Position numbers and translations under genes: made by a program
Source: Arthrobacter sp. E3
Lineage (GTDB): Bacteria > Actinomycetota > Actinomycetes > Actinomycetales > Micrococcaceae
DNA length: 64,000 nt
Assembly: GCF_017353415.1 (NCBI RefSeq)
Contig: NZ_JAFMPX010000002.1
Span: 124,001 to 188,000 of the forward strand
Direction: 5' to 3'
The notes under the pieces: generated by a model
Told to the model about the DNA's origin: nothing
Databases searched by the model: none
What the model saw: only the letters and a program-made list of their open reading frames with translations
Part shown: positions 55,213 to 63,974 of the stretch, one piece after another
How positions within the stretch are numbered: the first letter of the stretch is position 1
Layout: every line of letters starts with the position of its first letter

Positions 55213-55244
55213 CGGGATCACGGGCTTGTCTGCCCGTGATCCCG
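55213..55244 (-). terminator. 12-bp hairpin in the leader of the FHA operon
   Basis: CGGGATCACGGG (55213-55224) and its complement (55233-55244) with an 8-base loop; on the minus strand it is followed by GTTTTGG. It lies 59 bases before the small gene's start, so it could end the upstream transcript or act as an attenuator. Confidence 0.6.
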
Positions 55245-55550
55245 TTCCAGCACTTGCTGCAACCATAATGGCTTGAGGGGCAGAATAATAGAGAGATGTA
55301 GTTAAAAAATCTTATTACTTTTATATGGAGATAGTTTCTTGCACGGGTTGAGCGGTGCTGGACAGCGCAACCGCTATATCATGACTGGGGTCAGGGGCAG
55401 CTGCGCAAAAACTGTCCGGATGTTCTTCTTCGTGGATGCGTCCAGCGCGAGTAAGAAAGTCACCGTGCTTATGCCCGTTCTGTCCTTACTAAGGTTCCTG
55501 ACAAGTTCGGTCCAAGAAATTCATGCATAGCTGTGCCTCCTGTGGTGGGT
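55245..55550. other. AT-rich gene-free segment
   Basis: 306 bases without a supported gene. 55270-55340 is markedly AT-rich for this genome and could hold the FHA operon promoter on the minus strand. No repeat apart from a 17-mer shared with 6214-6230. Confidence 0.5.
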
Positions 55551-56948
55551 TCAGGCGTTCTGGAGTTCTCGCCAGTTACTCCACGCCAAGTAGCTGCCGT
55601 CAAGTTCGACGACGTCGAACCCGGCACGGCGCAGGGTGGATGCGGCCACGGAGTTTCGCACACCGGACTGGCAGTAGCTCACGATGGTGCCGGCATGGGG
55701 AAGCTGTTCAGTGTTCCACAGGACACGGCCGGCGCTGAGTTGCTCAGAGCCAGGGATGTGTCCGGCGACGTGCTCGGTTTTATTGCGCACGTCCAAGATC
55801 AGTTTGGTGTCAAAATCTTCCAACTCTGCGGGGGAAATGGTGTGGGGGACAAAGAGTGGCAGCCCTTCAAGCGAGGTTGTGAAGCCGGAAACGTTGTCAA
55901 TGCCCACACGAACAAGATGGTCCCATAGGCCGTTCGCCATCTCCTGGTCATCGGCCAGGAGCACTACGGGGCGATGGTCAGTTTCGGGGTCAATGGCCCA
56001 GGCGCCATAACTTGCCACCTTGGTTCCCGTGGGGATGTTCACCGCACCCTGCACAGTGCCCTCGTGGACCAGACTGTGATGACGGGTGTCCACGAAGGTA
56101 ATTTCATCGGCAGCCAGACGTTCTGCCACCTGGGCTGCGAGGAATTGTGGAAGTTCCGCACGGGCACCTATAATGGCTGGGCCCTGACGGTTCTGGCGCT
56201 TCATGCGGCCAAAATAAGCGTGTGCGTCGGGCTGGCCATCGAGCAGTTCAGCAACGAATCCAGCCTCGTCGTCTGCTGCCAAGTAAGGCGCCCACCAGGC
56301 AAAGAGGCGCTCATAGCCAACCGTGGAGGAAGGTATGGAGCCCAAGGCCTTCCCGCAGGCGCTTCCCGAGCCGTGGGCAGGATGAACCTGCACGTAGTCG
56401 GGCAGGGTCAGAAACTTTTCCTTCAACGACACGAAAATGTCGTGGGCTCCGGCAAAGCGGGTGTCGATCCCGCCAGCGGCCTCATCCAACAAGTCAGGGC
56501 GGCCAAGGTCGCCGGCAAAAATGAAGTCACCCGAGAGCATGAATCCGGGTTGGTCGCTGAAGGCGCCGTCAGTGACGAGGAAGGACAGGTGTTCCGGGGT
56601 GTGCCCCGGGGTGTGCACTGCGCGAAGAGTGATGTTTCCGAGTGAGATGGTGTCTTGGTCGAACAGCCGCACGCCGTCGAATGCGTACTGCCAATCGTCC
56701 CCACCTTCGCCGGAAAGATAGATGGAGGCATCCGTGGCCGCAGCCAGTTCGCGGGTTCCGGAGAGGTAGTCGGCGTGGATGTGGGTCTCGGTGACGGCCA
56801 CGATTTTCATGTCATTGGCAGCGGCAAGGCGGAGGTATACATCGATGTCACGGCGGGGGTCCACCACAATGGCTTCACCCTTGGCCTGGCAGCCAATGAA
56901 GTAGCTGGCCTGGGCTAGATCTTCGTCATAAATACGTTCGAGAAGCAT
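55551..56948 (-). CDS. MBL-fold persulfide dioxygenase/rhodanese fusion (CstB-like)
   Basis: A 465-residue fusion. The MBL part has THIHADYLSG (metal ligands His56, His58, Asp60) and HTPGHTPEHLSF. Two rhodanese modules follow: one without an active Cys (FVDTRHHSLVHEGTVQGAVN, GLWDHLVRVGIDNVSG) and a C-terminal one with SYCQSGVRNSVAA, the active-site Cys loop. This is the domain order of Staphylococcus CstB, a persulfide dioxygenase-sulfurtransferase. ATG 56948 follows AGGAG. It is divergent from a CstR-like repressor with CsoR-type operators between. Confidence 0.9.
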   Translation of the reverse strand: MLLERIYDEDLAQASYFIGCQAKGEAIVVDPRRDIDVYLRLAAANDMKIVAVTETHIHADYLSGTRELAAATDASIYLSGEGGDDWQYAFDGVRLFDQDTISLGNITLRAVHTPGHTPEHLSFLVTDGAFSDQPGFMLSGDFIFAGDLGRPDLLDEAAGGIDTRFAGAHDIFVSLKEKFLTLPDYVQVHPAHGSGSACGKALGSIPSSTVGYERLFAWWAPYLAADDEAGFVAELLDGQPDAHAYFGRMKRQNRQGPAIIGARAELPQFLAAQVAERLAADEITFVDTRHHSLVHEGTVQGAVNIPTGTKVASYGAWAIDPETDHRPVVLLADDQEMANGLWDHLVRVGIDNVSGFTTSLEGLPLFVPHTISPAELEDFDTKLILDVRNKTEHVAGHIPGSEQLSAGRVLWNTEQLPHAGTIVSYCQSGVRNSVAASTLRRAGFDVVELDGSYLAWSNWRELQNA

Positions 56949-57050
56949 GTCACTCCTAGGTGTCATCGTGCGAGTTGGTACCGCTAAGTGGGGAGGTTAA
57001 GGGGGAGGAGCTGGGGCCTCGACGGGCCTGCCGCAGTGGAATGCCGGTGC

Positions 57051-57227
57051 TCAGCGCCCAAAGAGACGTGCAAGCCAGCCCGTGGATTCTGCAGGCTTTT
57101 TCGGTGCATTGCGGTCGCAGGAGCAACGATCAGCTCGGGGAACGTTGGCCATGACTTGGTCTACGTGCTGTCCACACCCGGCCCAGCTGGTCTTCTGGCA
57201 GTTGCGGCACTTTACTGCACGGCACAT
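57051..57227 (-). CDS. 58-residue Cys-rich protein of the persulfide module
   Basis: ATG 57227 has GAGGAGAG 4 bases upstream. The product has six cysteines and a His: MCRAVKCRNCQKTSWAGCGQ, then HVDQ and CSCDRN, ending WLARLFGR. CxxC and CxC pairs suggest a small metal- or sulfur-binding protein. I recall similar short proteins in Arthrobacter relatives, but assign no function. It ends 102 bases before the CstB-like gene and probably heads the same leftward operon. Confidence 0.75.
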   Translation of the reverse strand: MCRAVKCRNCQKTSWAGCGQHVDQVMANVPRADRCSCDRNAPKKPAESTGWLARLFGR

Positions 57228-57289
57228 ATTCTCTCCTCGTTGAATTTCGGCGATGACGGTGCGTGGGCCGCCTGACTCAAGTGTGCCAC

Positions 57290-57641
<352 letters not shown>

Positions 57642-57644
57642 CCC

Positions 57645-57738
57645 AACGCTCCCGCACTTTCGGGGCGCCAAACCCGAACGCTCCCGCACCTTTGTGCGGT
57701 AGCCTCCTGTATTAACCCCCCATTGGTGCAGGAGCGTC
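57645..57738. repeat. Short repeat family AACGCTCC(C/T)GCAC
   Basis: AACGCTCCCGCAC at 57645 and 57677, and the inverse type GTGCAGGAGCGTC at 57726, in the spacer between the CstR-like and CoA-transferase genes. The second copy forms a small hairpin CCGCAC-CTTT-GTGCGG. Related copies lie at 61692-61753. Confidence 0.65.
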
Positions 57739-57783
57739 TGAAGGGGCGGGGGCGGGAGCGGGGACTGGCGGTAGGACGCGGGC

Positions 57784-58458
57784 CTAATCTTTCAGGGTGC
57801 TGCGGTGCCTGCCGCTGCGAAGTTGGGAGACACGCTGAACTGTGCGCCCGGTGGCCGCGCGAATAGTCTCGATGCTGACTCCAGTTGCCGTTTCAACAAG
57901 CACCAGCCCGTCGTCGCTCACATCCACCACGGCCAGATCCGTGATGATCCGGTCCACGGCGTTCCGCCCGGTCAGCGGCAGTGAGCAGTTTTCAACAATC
58001 TTGGCACTGCCATCCTTGGCCACGTGCTCCATCAGCACAATGACGCGTGCCGCTCCGTGCACCAGATCCATGGCGCTGCCAGGGCCCTTGACCATTTTTC
58101 CGGGAATCATCCAGTTGGCCAGGTCTCCGGCAGCGGAGACCTGCATGGCGCCAAGGATTGCCGCGTGGATCTTTCCACCCCGAATCATGCCGAAACTGGT
58201 GGCTGAATCGAAGAGGGAGTCCCCGGGCAATACCGTGACCGCCTCCTTTCCTGCGTTGATCAGATCGGGGTCGACGTCGGACGCTGTCGGATAGGGTCCC
58301 ACCCCCAAGATCCCGTTCTCGGACTGCAGAACCACGGTGCGCCCGGCAGGGAGGTGGTTTGGCACCAGCGTGGGAAGCTCAATGCCCAAGTTCACATAAG
58401 CGCCGTCGTCGAGTTCGAGGACGGCGCGGGCCGCCATTTCATCACGGGTCAATGCCAT
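57784..58458 (-). CDS. scoB: 3-oxoacid CoA-transferase beta subunit
   Basis: A 224-residue subunit of the acetoacetate-activating CoA-transferase. The catalytic glutamate lies in [13 protein letters not shown] (about residue 47). [27 protein letters not shown] is family-specific. Length matches ScoB/PcaJ. It lies 2 bases after the alpha-subunit gene, which is frameshifted, so this half may be translated without an intact partner. Confidence 0.93.
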   Translation of the reverse strand: MALTRDEMAARAVLELDDGAYVNLGIELPTLVPNHLPAGRTVVLQSENGILGVGPYPTASDVDPDLINAGKEAVTVLPGDSLFDSATSFGMIRGGKIHAAILGAMQVSAAGDLANWMIPGKMVKGPGSAMDLVHGAARVIVLMEHVAKDGSAKIVENCSLPLTGRNAVDRIITDLAVVDVSDDGLVLVETATGVSIETIRAATGRTVQRVSQLRSGRHRSTLKD

Positions 58459-58460
58459 GG

Positions 58461-59266
58461 CTAAACATCCTTAGCTGTGGTGGCGGGGCCAGCTGTGGAC
58501 GACGGGTCGGGGTGGACTATGAGCTTTTCGATGCGTTTTTCAATGTCCGGGCCTACCTCGATGATGCGGTGCACGTACACCCCTGGCAGGTGCACGGCAT
58601 CCGGGTCTGGCTGTCCAGGTTCCACAAGTTCCTCCACCTGGGCGATGCAGATGCGTCCTGCCATTGCGGCGACGGGGGAAAACTGTCGGGCTGCTTTGTT
58701 GAAGATCAGGTTTCCGTGCCTGTCACCCTTGGCGGCATGGACCAGCGAGTAATCGGTGGTGATGGCATCCTCCAGCACGAAGTCCGCCGACTTCATGCCC
58801 AGTTCAAAGTTCCGGACTTCTTTCGGCTTTGAAGCCTGGACAACGTTGCCGTCAGCATCGTGGATTTGCGGCAGTCCGCCCTCGGAAACCTGGGTGCCGA
58901 CACCGGCACGCGTGTAAAACGCGGCCGTTCCCGACCCGCCGGTGCGCAACTTCTCGGCCAGCGTGCCCTGCGGTGTGAGCTCAAGTTTAAGTTCCCCGCC
59001 GAGGTAGCGCCGCGCGAACTCCTTGTTTTCCCCCACATAGGAGGACGTCATCGTGCGGATGCGTGCTGCCGCCAACAGCACGCCGAGCCCCCACCCGTCC
59101 ACGCCACAGTTGTTGAGACCACCGACAACGCAGTGGCGCCTTGGGCCAGCACGGCATCGATCAGCTGCATCGGATTGCCGGATAGCCCAAAACCACCCAT
59201 GGCAAGCGATGCGCCGTCGGGCATGTCAGCCACCGCGGCAGCCGCATTCGCATACGTCTTGTCCAT
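58461..59266 (-). pseudogene. scoA: 3-oxoacid CoA-transferase alpha subunit, one-base frameshift
   Basis: ATG 59266 opens MDKTYANAAAAVADMPDGAS, normal for ScoA, down to LSVVS. The next codons read TTVAWTGGG and soon stop, whereas one frame over the expected NNCGVDGWGLGVLLAAARIRT continues to a normal C-terminus at 58461. Loss of one base near 59114 (GTCTCAAC for an expected GTCTCCAAC) explains both. As sequenced the enzyme cannot be made whole. Confidence 0.9.
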
Positions 59267-59281
59267 GTCAGAGGTGTCCTT

Positions 59282-60205
59282 TCACGAGAGCGGCGTCCGG
59301 AGTGCCGGGGAGGCAGCGAGCACGTCCGTGATGAATCCGGCCACGACGGCGGCGCCGGCGGAGTCCATGACGATCGTGTAGTGGTTGGTGTCCGGCACCG
59401 GGCGGGCATCGAAGCGGGGCAGCGTTTGCGCCCAATGGGCAACATAGTCATCCCGATACAAGCCGGGGAGCTCATCGAACAACCCGCGCGTAGCCTGCAG
59501 GAACAGGACCCCATGAGAGAGTTGGGCCAAAGCGGTGAGCAGTGACGTACCGCGGTGCAGTTCGGCAGTGTCTTCGGCCAGTGCCGCGTAGCTGGGGGAA
59601 GGCTTCAAATGCGGGGCTTCCCCCTGCAGGTCATAGTCGAGATAGTCCTCGACACCGGGGGCCCAATGTCCGGCGAATGCCGGGTGTGGCCGCCAGTAGT
59701 TGCGGTACTCCTCTGAGGAGGCGAACTCCATCTCCAAACGCTCGGCGGCAGGGCCGAGCACTGCCTGGACTATTTGTTCATCGCTGAGCCCGGGTGCCAC
59801 TTGCAGGGGCAGGCCGCCGTCGATCAGTATCAGTGAGGAAACCCGTCCAGGGTGCCGATGGGCGAGGACCAGCGCGGCGAAGGCACCCATGGAATGTCCG
59901 ACGACGAGCACCGGGCCCGCACTGCACTGCTCCAGCAGTTCGGCCAGGTCATCGGCATGCACTGGCATGCCGTAGGGGCCGGGCAGGTGGTTGCTGCGCC
60001 CGCGCCCGCGCCAATCAGGGGCGATGATGCGCACACCGGGAAGTTGAGTGGCGAGGACACTCCACGCACGGTGCGAAGCCGTCACCCCGTGGACTGCCAG
60101 GATGGTGGGAGCATGCTGCTCATCGGGACCCCAGATGCCCACCCTCAAGGTGCCGCCCTGCACCGGAATGTCCCGGGTCCGGTAGTCGTGCTGGTTCCCG
60201 CTCAT
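59282..60205 (-). CDS. Alpha/beta hydrolase
   Basis: A 307-residue esterase-like protein with the nucleophile elbow GHSMGA (about residue 100), the oxyanion loop VHGVTASHRAW and a late His in PDTNHYTIV. ATG 60205 overlaps the stop of the dehydrogenase gene (ATGA). Its place between bdhA-like and CoA-transferase genes suggests it frees 3-hydroxybutyrate from esters or oligomers; this is inference. Confidence 0.88.
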   Translation of the reverse strand: MSGNQHDYRTRDIPVQGGTLRVGIWGPDEQHAPTILAVHGVTASHRAWSVLATQLPGVRIIAPDWRGRGRSNHLPGPYGMPVHADDLAELLEQCSAGPVLVVGHSMGAFAALVLAHRHPGRVSSLILIDGGLPLQVAPGLSDEQIVQAVLGPAAERLEMEFASSEEYRNYWRPHPAFAGHWAPGVEDYLDYDLQGEAPHLKPSPSYAALAEDTAELHRGTSLLTALAQLSHGVLFLQATRGLFDELPGLYRDDYVAHWAQTLPRFDARPVPDTNHYTIVMDSAGAAVVAGFITDVLAASPALRTPLS

Positions 60206-60981
60206 CGGGCACTCCACCCGCCGTCCATGGTGTAGGAAGCACCGGTGACCATGCCGGCGTCGTTGGTGGCCAACCAGGTGGCAAGGGAGGCCACCTCGTG
60301 GGGTTCAACGAGCCGCTTGATGGCGCTTTCGGTGAGCATGATTTTGGCAATGACCTCGGACTCGTCGATGCCGTGCACCCTTGCCTGCTCTGCGACCTGC
60401 TTTTCCACCAGCGGGGTGCGGACGTAGCTCGGGTTGATGCAGTTGCTGGTGACTCCGTGCGGCCCGCCCTCCAAAGCGGTGACCTTCGAGAGGCCCTCCA
60501 TGCCGTGTTTGGCCGCAACGTAGGCGCTTTTGAAGGCGCTCGCACGCAGCCCGTGGACCGAGGAGACGTTGATGATGCGCCCAAACCCGCGCTCATACAT
60601 GCCCGGCAGTGCGGCGCGGATGAGCAGGAATGGGGATTCGAGCATGATCCTATGAATCAGCCGCCAGGTGTCAGGGACGAATTCCTCGATGGGGGCAATG
60701 CGTTGAATGCCGGCGTTGTTGACAAGAATGTCGGTATCCAGCGCCAGCGTTTCAAGCGCCGCGGTATCACTGAGGTCAACCTCCCACACTGTGCCGCCGA
60801 TCTGTTCGGCAAGTTCTGCAGCGGCCGCGCCGTTCACATCTGCGACTGTGACATGGGCGCCCGCGGCGGCAAAGGCCCGTGCGCAGGCTTCGCCGATGCC
60901 GCTGGCTCCGCCGGTGACCAGTGCCCTGCGTCCTGACAAGCGCCCGGCCCGGGGAGCCGGTTGGTTCTCATGCTGATTCAT
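60202..60981 (-). CDS. 3-hydroxybutyrate dehydrogenase-like SDR
   Basis: A 259-residue SDR. TGGASGIG (residues ~24-31) binds NAD; NNAG, the SSVHG serine, and YVAAK (Tyr-x3-Lys) are intact. Sequence after the active site (HGMEGLSKVTALEGGPHGVTSNCINPSYVRTPLVEKQ) is that of bacterial BdhA. ATG 60981 is preceded by GAAGAGG. It is the first gene of the four-gene ketone-body operon. Confidence 0.9.
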   Translation of the reverse strand: MNQHENQPAPRAGRLSGRRALVTGGASGIGEACARAFAAAGAHVTVADVNGAAAAELAEQIGGTVWEVDLSDTAALETLALDTDILVNNAGIQRIAPIEEFVPDTWRLIHRIMLESPFLLIRAALPGMYERGFGRIINVSSVHGLRASAFKSAYVAAKHGMEGLSKVTALEGGPHGVTSNCINPSYVRTPLVEKQVAEQARVHGIDESEVIAKIMLTESAIKRLVEPHEVASLATWLATNDAGMVTGASYTMDGGWSAR

Positions 60982-61229
60982 GGTCGTTGCCTCTTCCACT
61001 GATTGGTTCCGTTGTTTGAGCCGCAGGTGCCAGTGCACGTTCGATCAGGCCCATCATTTCCTCGAAAACTGCCTCGGGAAACAAATCCGCTCTGGTGGAG
61101 GATGCGGTAAAAGGCGGGGTGCCCGGCGGTAATGCGTGAATTCTGGGTGCTGGCAGCCCCGGACGTTGCGCGACGGACCCTTCGTGGCAGCCAGGTGATT
61201 CACTGGCCCGTTCGGCTGCATTGGGAATA
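60982..61229. other. Non-coding stretch upstream of the ketone-body operon
   Basis: No supported gene. A minus-strand open reading continues through it (LFPEAVFEEMMGLIERALAP) but has no family resemblance I can name. It may hold the operon promoter. Confidence 0.4.
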
Positions 61230-61585
61230 GCGGACGACGGCGCAGAGTTGGCTTGAGATTGGACCTGTCGCAACCGGGCGTGGGAGACTTTTGCCAGCCT
61301 GGTGCATGGAAGCCGCGTGGCAAAGAGCAAAGTGGCCGAAACCTCGAAGTGGTCAAGCCTGCCCCGGCCGGACTCCGCAGGGTCCTTGGCGTTGACATTC
61401 ACCCACAACACCTGTTTGACCACGGTGGGGGAAACTTCTTCCCCGCCGGAAACGCAGCCGCCCTTGATCGTGTCCACGGTCTTGACCTCCACGTGCGGGT
61501 AGGGTTCGCCTGCATGTCCGGGCTGCTTCACCGCATCATCGCCGTCCCGGCAAAACGCGTTTGGGCCGACTCTGGCCAGCCCCAA
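61230..61585 (-). pseudogene. Probable decayed PfkB-family sugar-kinase fragment
   Basis: A minus-strand reading carries VEVKTVDTIKGG, like the VDTIGAGDSF loop of fructokinase-type kinases but with the catalytic loop altered. One frame over, PRPGCDRSNLKP resembles the conserved SRPGANPP near the kinase C-terminus. The parts are not in one frame and nothing before them looks like the rest of a kinase. The flanking sequence to 60982 is non-coding as far as I can tell. Confidence 0.4.
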
Positions 61586-61689
61586 AGCTGAAAGATGATT
61601 CAGGTTACGGAGAACACGCTAGGCCGCATGTCGTACCGTGTCAATGAATGGTGCACGCGCCCGCTCATTCACTTTCTGGGGGTTAAATG

Positions 61690-61753
61690 CCAACGCTCCT
61701 ACAAACAAGTGCAGGAGCGTTGGGGAAATATGACCGATATGTGCAGGAGCGTC
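61690..61753. repeat. Second cluster of the AACGCTCC repeat family
   Basis: An inverted pair CCAACGCTCCTACA ... TGCAGGAGCGTTGG (61690-61723) and a further GTGCAGGAGCGTC (61741-61753), just after the diaminopimelate dehydrogenase gene stop. The pair forms a hairpin and could help end transcription. Confidence 0.65.
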
Positions 61754-61768
61754 GGTCGTGGGGTGGGG

Positions 61769-62755
61769 TTAGAGCTGCTCTGCCCGCAGCTGCGCAGCGG
61801 ACTTCGGCGACAGCAGGCCGGGTGCCACGTCAAAGACGGTCTTGGCACCAAATTGGCCGGCGGCGCTCATGCGATGCACCGCGCGGGCATAGGCCACCAA
61901 CACGCTTGAGGTGAACTCCGGGTTGCTCTCCAACGCCAGCGAGTACTCAATGACCTGGGCATGCCCATCAGTGGTGTTGCCGCTGCGGATCACGAACCCG
62001 CCGTGGGGCATGGCTGCGTGGTCGCGTGCCAGCTCTTCGGCGGAAATGAAGTTCACCGTGGTGTCGTACTGGTCAAAGTAGTGCGGCATGGAGACGATCT
62101 CCTCGCGCACGGTGTCCTCGGAGGCACCCTCTTCCAGCACGACGAAGCACTCGCGGGTGTGCTTCTGGCGCGTGGTCAGCTCGGGGCGCGAACCGCTGCG
62201 AACTTCGTCAATGGCTGCCTCGGAAGGCATTGTGTATTGCACGCCTCCGGCCACGCCGTCAACGCGGCGGATGGCGTCCGAATGCCCCTGGCTCAGGCCG
62301 CGACCCCAGAACGTGTAGGTGTCGCCGTCGGGAAGCAAAGCCTCGCCGTACACGCGGTTGATGGAGAACATTCCCGGGTCCCAGCCGGCGGAGATCAAGG
62401 CTGTCTTGGAGTGGGCCAGTGCGGGTGCGTCCACGGCCGCAAAGTACTCCGGGATGCGCGCGTGCGTGTCAAAGCTGTCCACCGTGTTGAAGAGCGCTGC
62501 TAGCGCCGGCCCCTGTTCGGGCAGGTCAGACTTGGAGCCGCCGCACAGGATCAGCACATCAATGGCGTCGGCATGGCCAGCCAGATCGTCCATGGAGTGC
62601 GCGGGTGCCCCGGCGTTCAGCGGCATCAGATCAGCCGGGTTGCGACGGGTGAAAATGCCCACCAGCGTCATGTCGGCGTTCTTGGCAATGGCAGCCTCCA
62701 CACCGCGCCCCAAGTTTCCGTAACCGGCAATTCCAATGCGAATCGGCGCGCTCAT
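61769..62755 (-). CDS. ddh: meso-diaminopimelate D-dehydrogenase
   Basis: A 328-residue NADP-dependent enzyme that converts tetrahydrodipicolinate to meso-diaminopimelate in one step. The N-terminal IGIAGYGNLGRGVEAAI, LILCGGSKSDLPEQ, DSFDTHARIPEY and ISAGWDPGMFSINRVYGEALL are family signatures, and YTFWGRGLSQGHSDA is the substrate-binding stretch. Length matches the family. Many Arthrobacter species use lysine in peptidoglycan, so this route to DAP/lysine is notable. Confidence 0.95.
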   Translation of the reverse strand: MSAPIRIGIAGYGNLGRGVEAAIAKNADMTLVGIFTRRNPADLMPLNAGAPAHSMDDLAGHADAIDVLILCGGSKSDLPEQGPALAALFNTVDSFDTHARIPEYFAAVDAPALAHSKTALISAGWDPGMFSINRVYGEALLPDGDTYTFWGRGLSQGHSDAIRRVDGVAGGVQYTMPSEAAIDEVRSGSRPELTTRQKHTRECFVVLEEGASEDTVREEIVSMPHYFDQYDTTVNFISAEELARDHAAMPHGGFVIRSGNTTDGHAQVIEYSLALESNPEFTSSVLVAYARAVHRMSAAGQFGAKTVFDVAPGLLSPKSAAQLRAEQL

Positions 62756-62910
62756 CTAATCTCCATCCACTCATCGGGCCGTCCTCTTTGGCGGCCGCAT
62801 AACTACCCACCACCGTACCGCCTGCAGGGTTGTCAGTTGCAGTGTGTGAACTGCAGTGCACGACGCCGTGACGTAGGCTTGGGTGCCCAGCGCTGCCAGC
62901 TGGCGGGATC

Positions 62911-63651
62911 CTAAGAGAGCTGCTGCTCGAGGAAATCCAGTGTTGCAGTCCAGGCGGCCTGTGCCGCTTGGGTGCGGTACATGGTCGGGTTGCTATCGTT
63001 GAAAAAGGCGTGCCCGGCACCGTCGAAAACGGTGTGGCGGAAGTCGACACCCGCCTCCTTCATGTGAGTGGCCAGCGCAGGCAGGGCGTCCACCAAGGCG
63101 GAGTCGTCGGCACCGTAGAACGCCAAGACCGGGCACGTGATGGCAGAAAGTTCGGTCACTGAATAGTTGGCATGCCCATAGAAGGGGATGGCAGCTGCAA
63201 GGCGAGGTTCCTCCACGGCCAGGGCAAAGGCGTACGTGCCGCCAAAACAGTAGCCCACCACTGCCGTCCGTCCGGCACTCTCGGGCGAGGACTGCAGTTG
63301 CTCAAACACCGCGGCGACCCCCGCCCTGATGAGTGCCGCTTTGTCCGGGGAATTCAGCGGAGCCATGGCGGCGCGGATCTTAGGCTGGATCTCCGACTGG
63401 GCGGCGGGGTCCGCTCGTTGTGCACCAAGTTCAGCCATCAATACGGTATCCAGCCCGGCCAGACCCATGAGGTCAGGCGCCACCGCCACATACCCGGCTG
63501 CAGCAAACCTGTCTGCAACGTCCCGGATGTGCGGTACCAGACCCCAAATTTCATGGATGACCAGCACCGCGCCCCGCGGCGGTCCGGATGGCTCCGAACG
63601 GTAGGCCTGAAACCGCTGTCCTGCCACATTGAAATCAATCATGGTTCCCAT
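62911..63651 (-). CDS. Dienelactone hydrolase family protein
   Basis: A 246-residue alpha/beta hydrolase with the Cys nucleophile in VGYCFGGTYAF (about residue 128), the Asp in YGADDSALV and the His in GAGHAFFND. The start could be ATG 63651 or ATG 63642 three codons on; neither has a strong site. Dienelactone hydrolases open lactones in chloroaromatic breakdown, but many relatives have other esters as substrates. No aromatic pathway genes adjoin. Confidence 0.88.
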   Translation of the reverse strand: MGTMIDFNVAGQRFQAYRSEPSGPPRGAVLVIHEIWGLVPHIRDVADRFAAAGYVAVAPDLMGLAGLDTVLMAELGAQRADPAAQSEIQPKIRAAMAPLNSPDKAALIRAGVAAVFEQLQSSPESAGRTAVVGYCFGGTYAFALAVEEPRLAAAIPFYGHANYSVTELSAITCPVLAFYGADDSALVDALPALATHMKEAGVDFRHTVFDGAGHAFFNDSNPTMYRTQAAQAAWTATLDFLEQQLS

Positions 63652-63974
63652 GACCCAACATTGGCACGGGAAGCTGGGAGATTCCAGAAGTATTTGGCAG
63701 CTGATGCGGGTGTACCGTCACACCGGTCGTTCAAACTGCGGCTGATGTGGGTGCTCAGCGAGGGGACCCGCAGGAGCTGCAGTATGAGTAAAGGGCGTGG
63801 CCGGTCACCCGCAGGAACTGCAGTATCAACCACGTCCAACTGTGGGCAGGCAGACGTGCAAGCTCCGCAGATCGCGGACGGCTCCGCTGCGACGCGGTAA
63901 AATGGTCAACGGGTGTTCCCAGCCCCGCTGCCTGCACAAACGGCTTCCTGCACAACCAGAAGGACAACACCCCC
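63652..63974. other. Gene-free spacer with a tandem direct repeat
   Basis: 323 bases without a supported gene. It holds the 41-base-period direct repeat listed separately and lies between divergent genes. A longer open reading on the plus strand has no ribosome site. Confidence 0.5.
63766..63826. repeat. 20-base direct repeat, two copies
   Basis: ACCCGCAGGAGCTGCAGTAT (63766-63785) and ACCCGCAGGAACTGCAGTAT (63807-63826), 19 of 20 identical, 41 bases apart. No known element assigned. Confidence 0.7.

Noticed and set aside
6214-55400. Exact 17-mer ACTGGGGTCAGGGGCAG at 6214-6230 and 55384-55400
   Set aside because: One shared 17-mer in 64 kb of GC-rich DNA can occur by chance; the flanks do not match.
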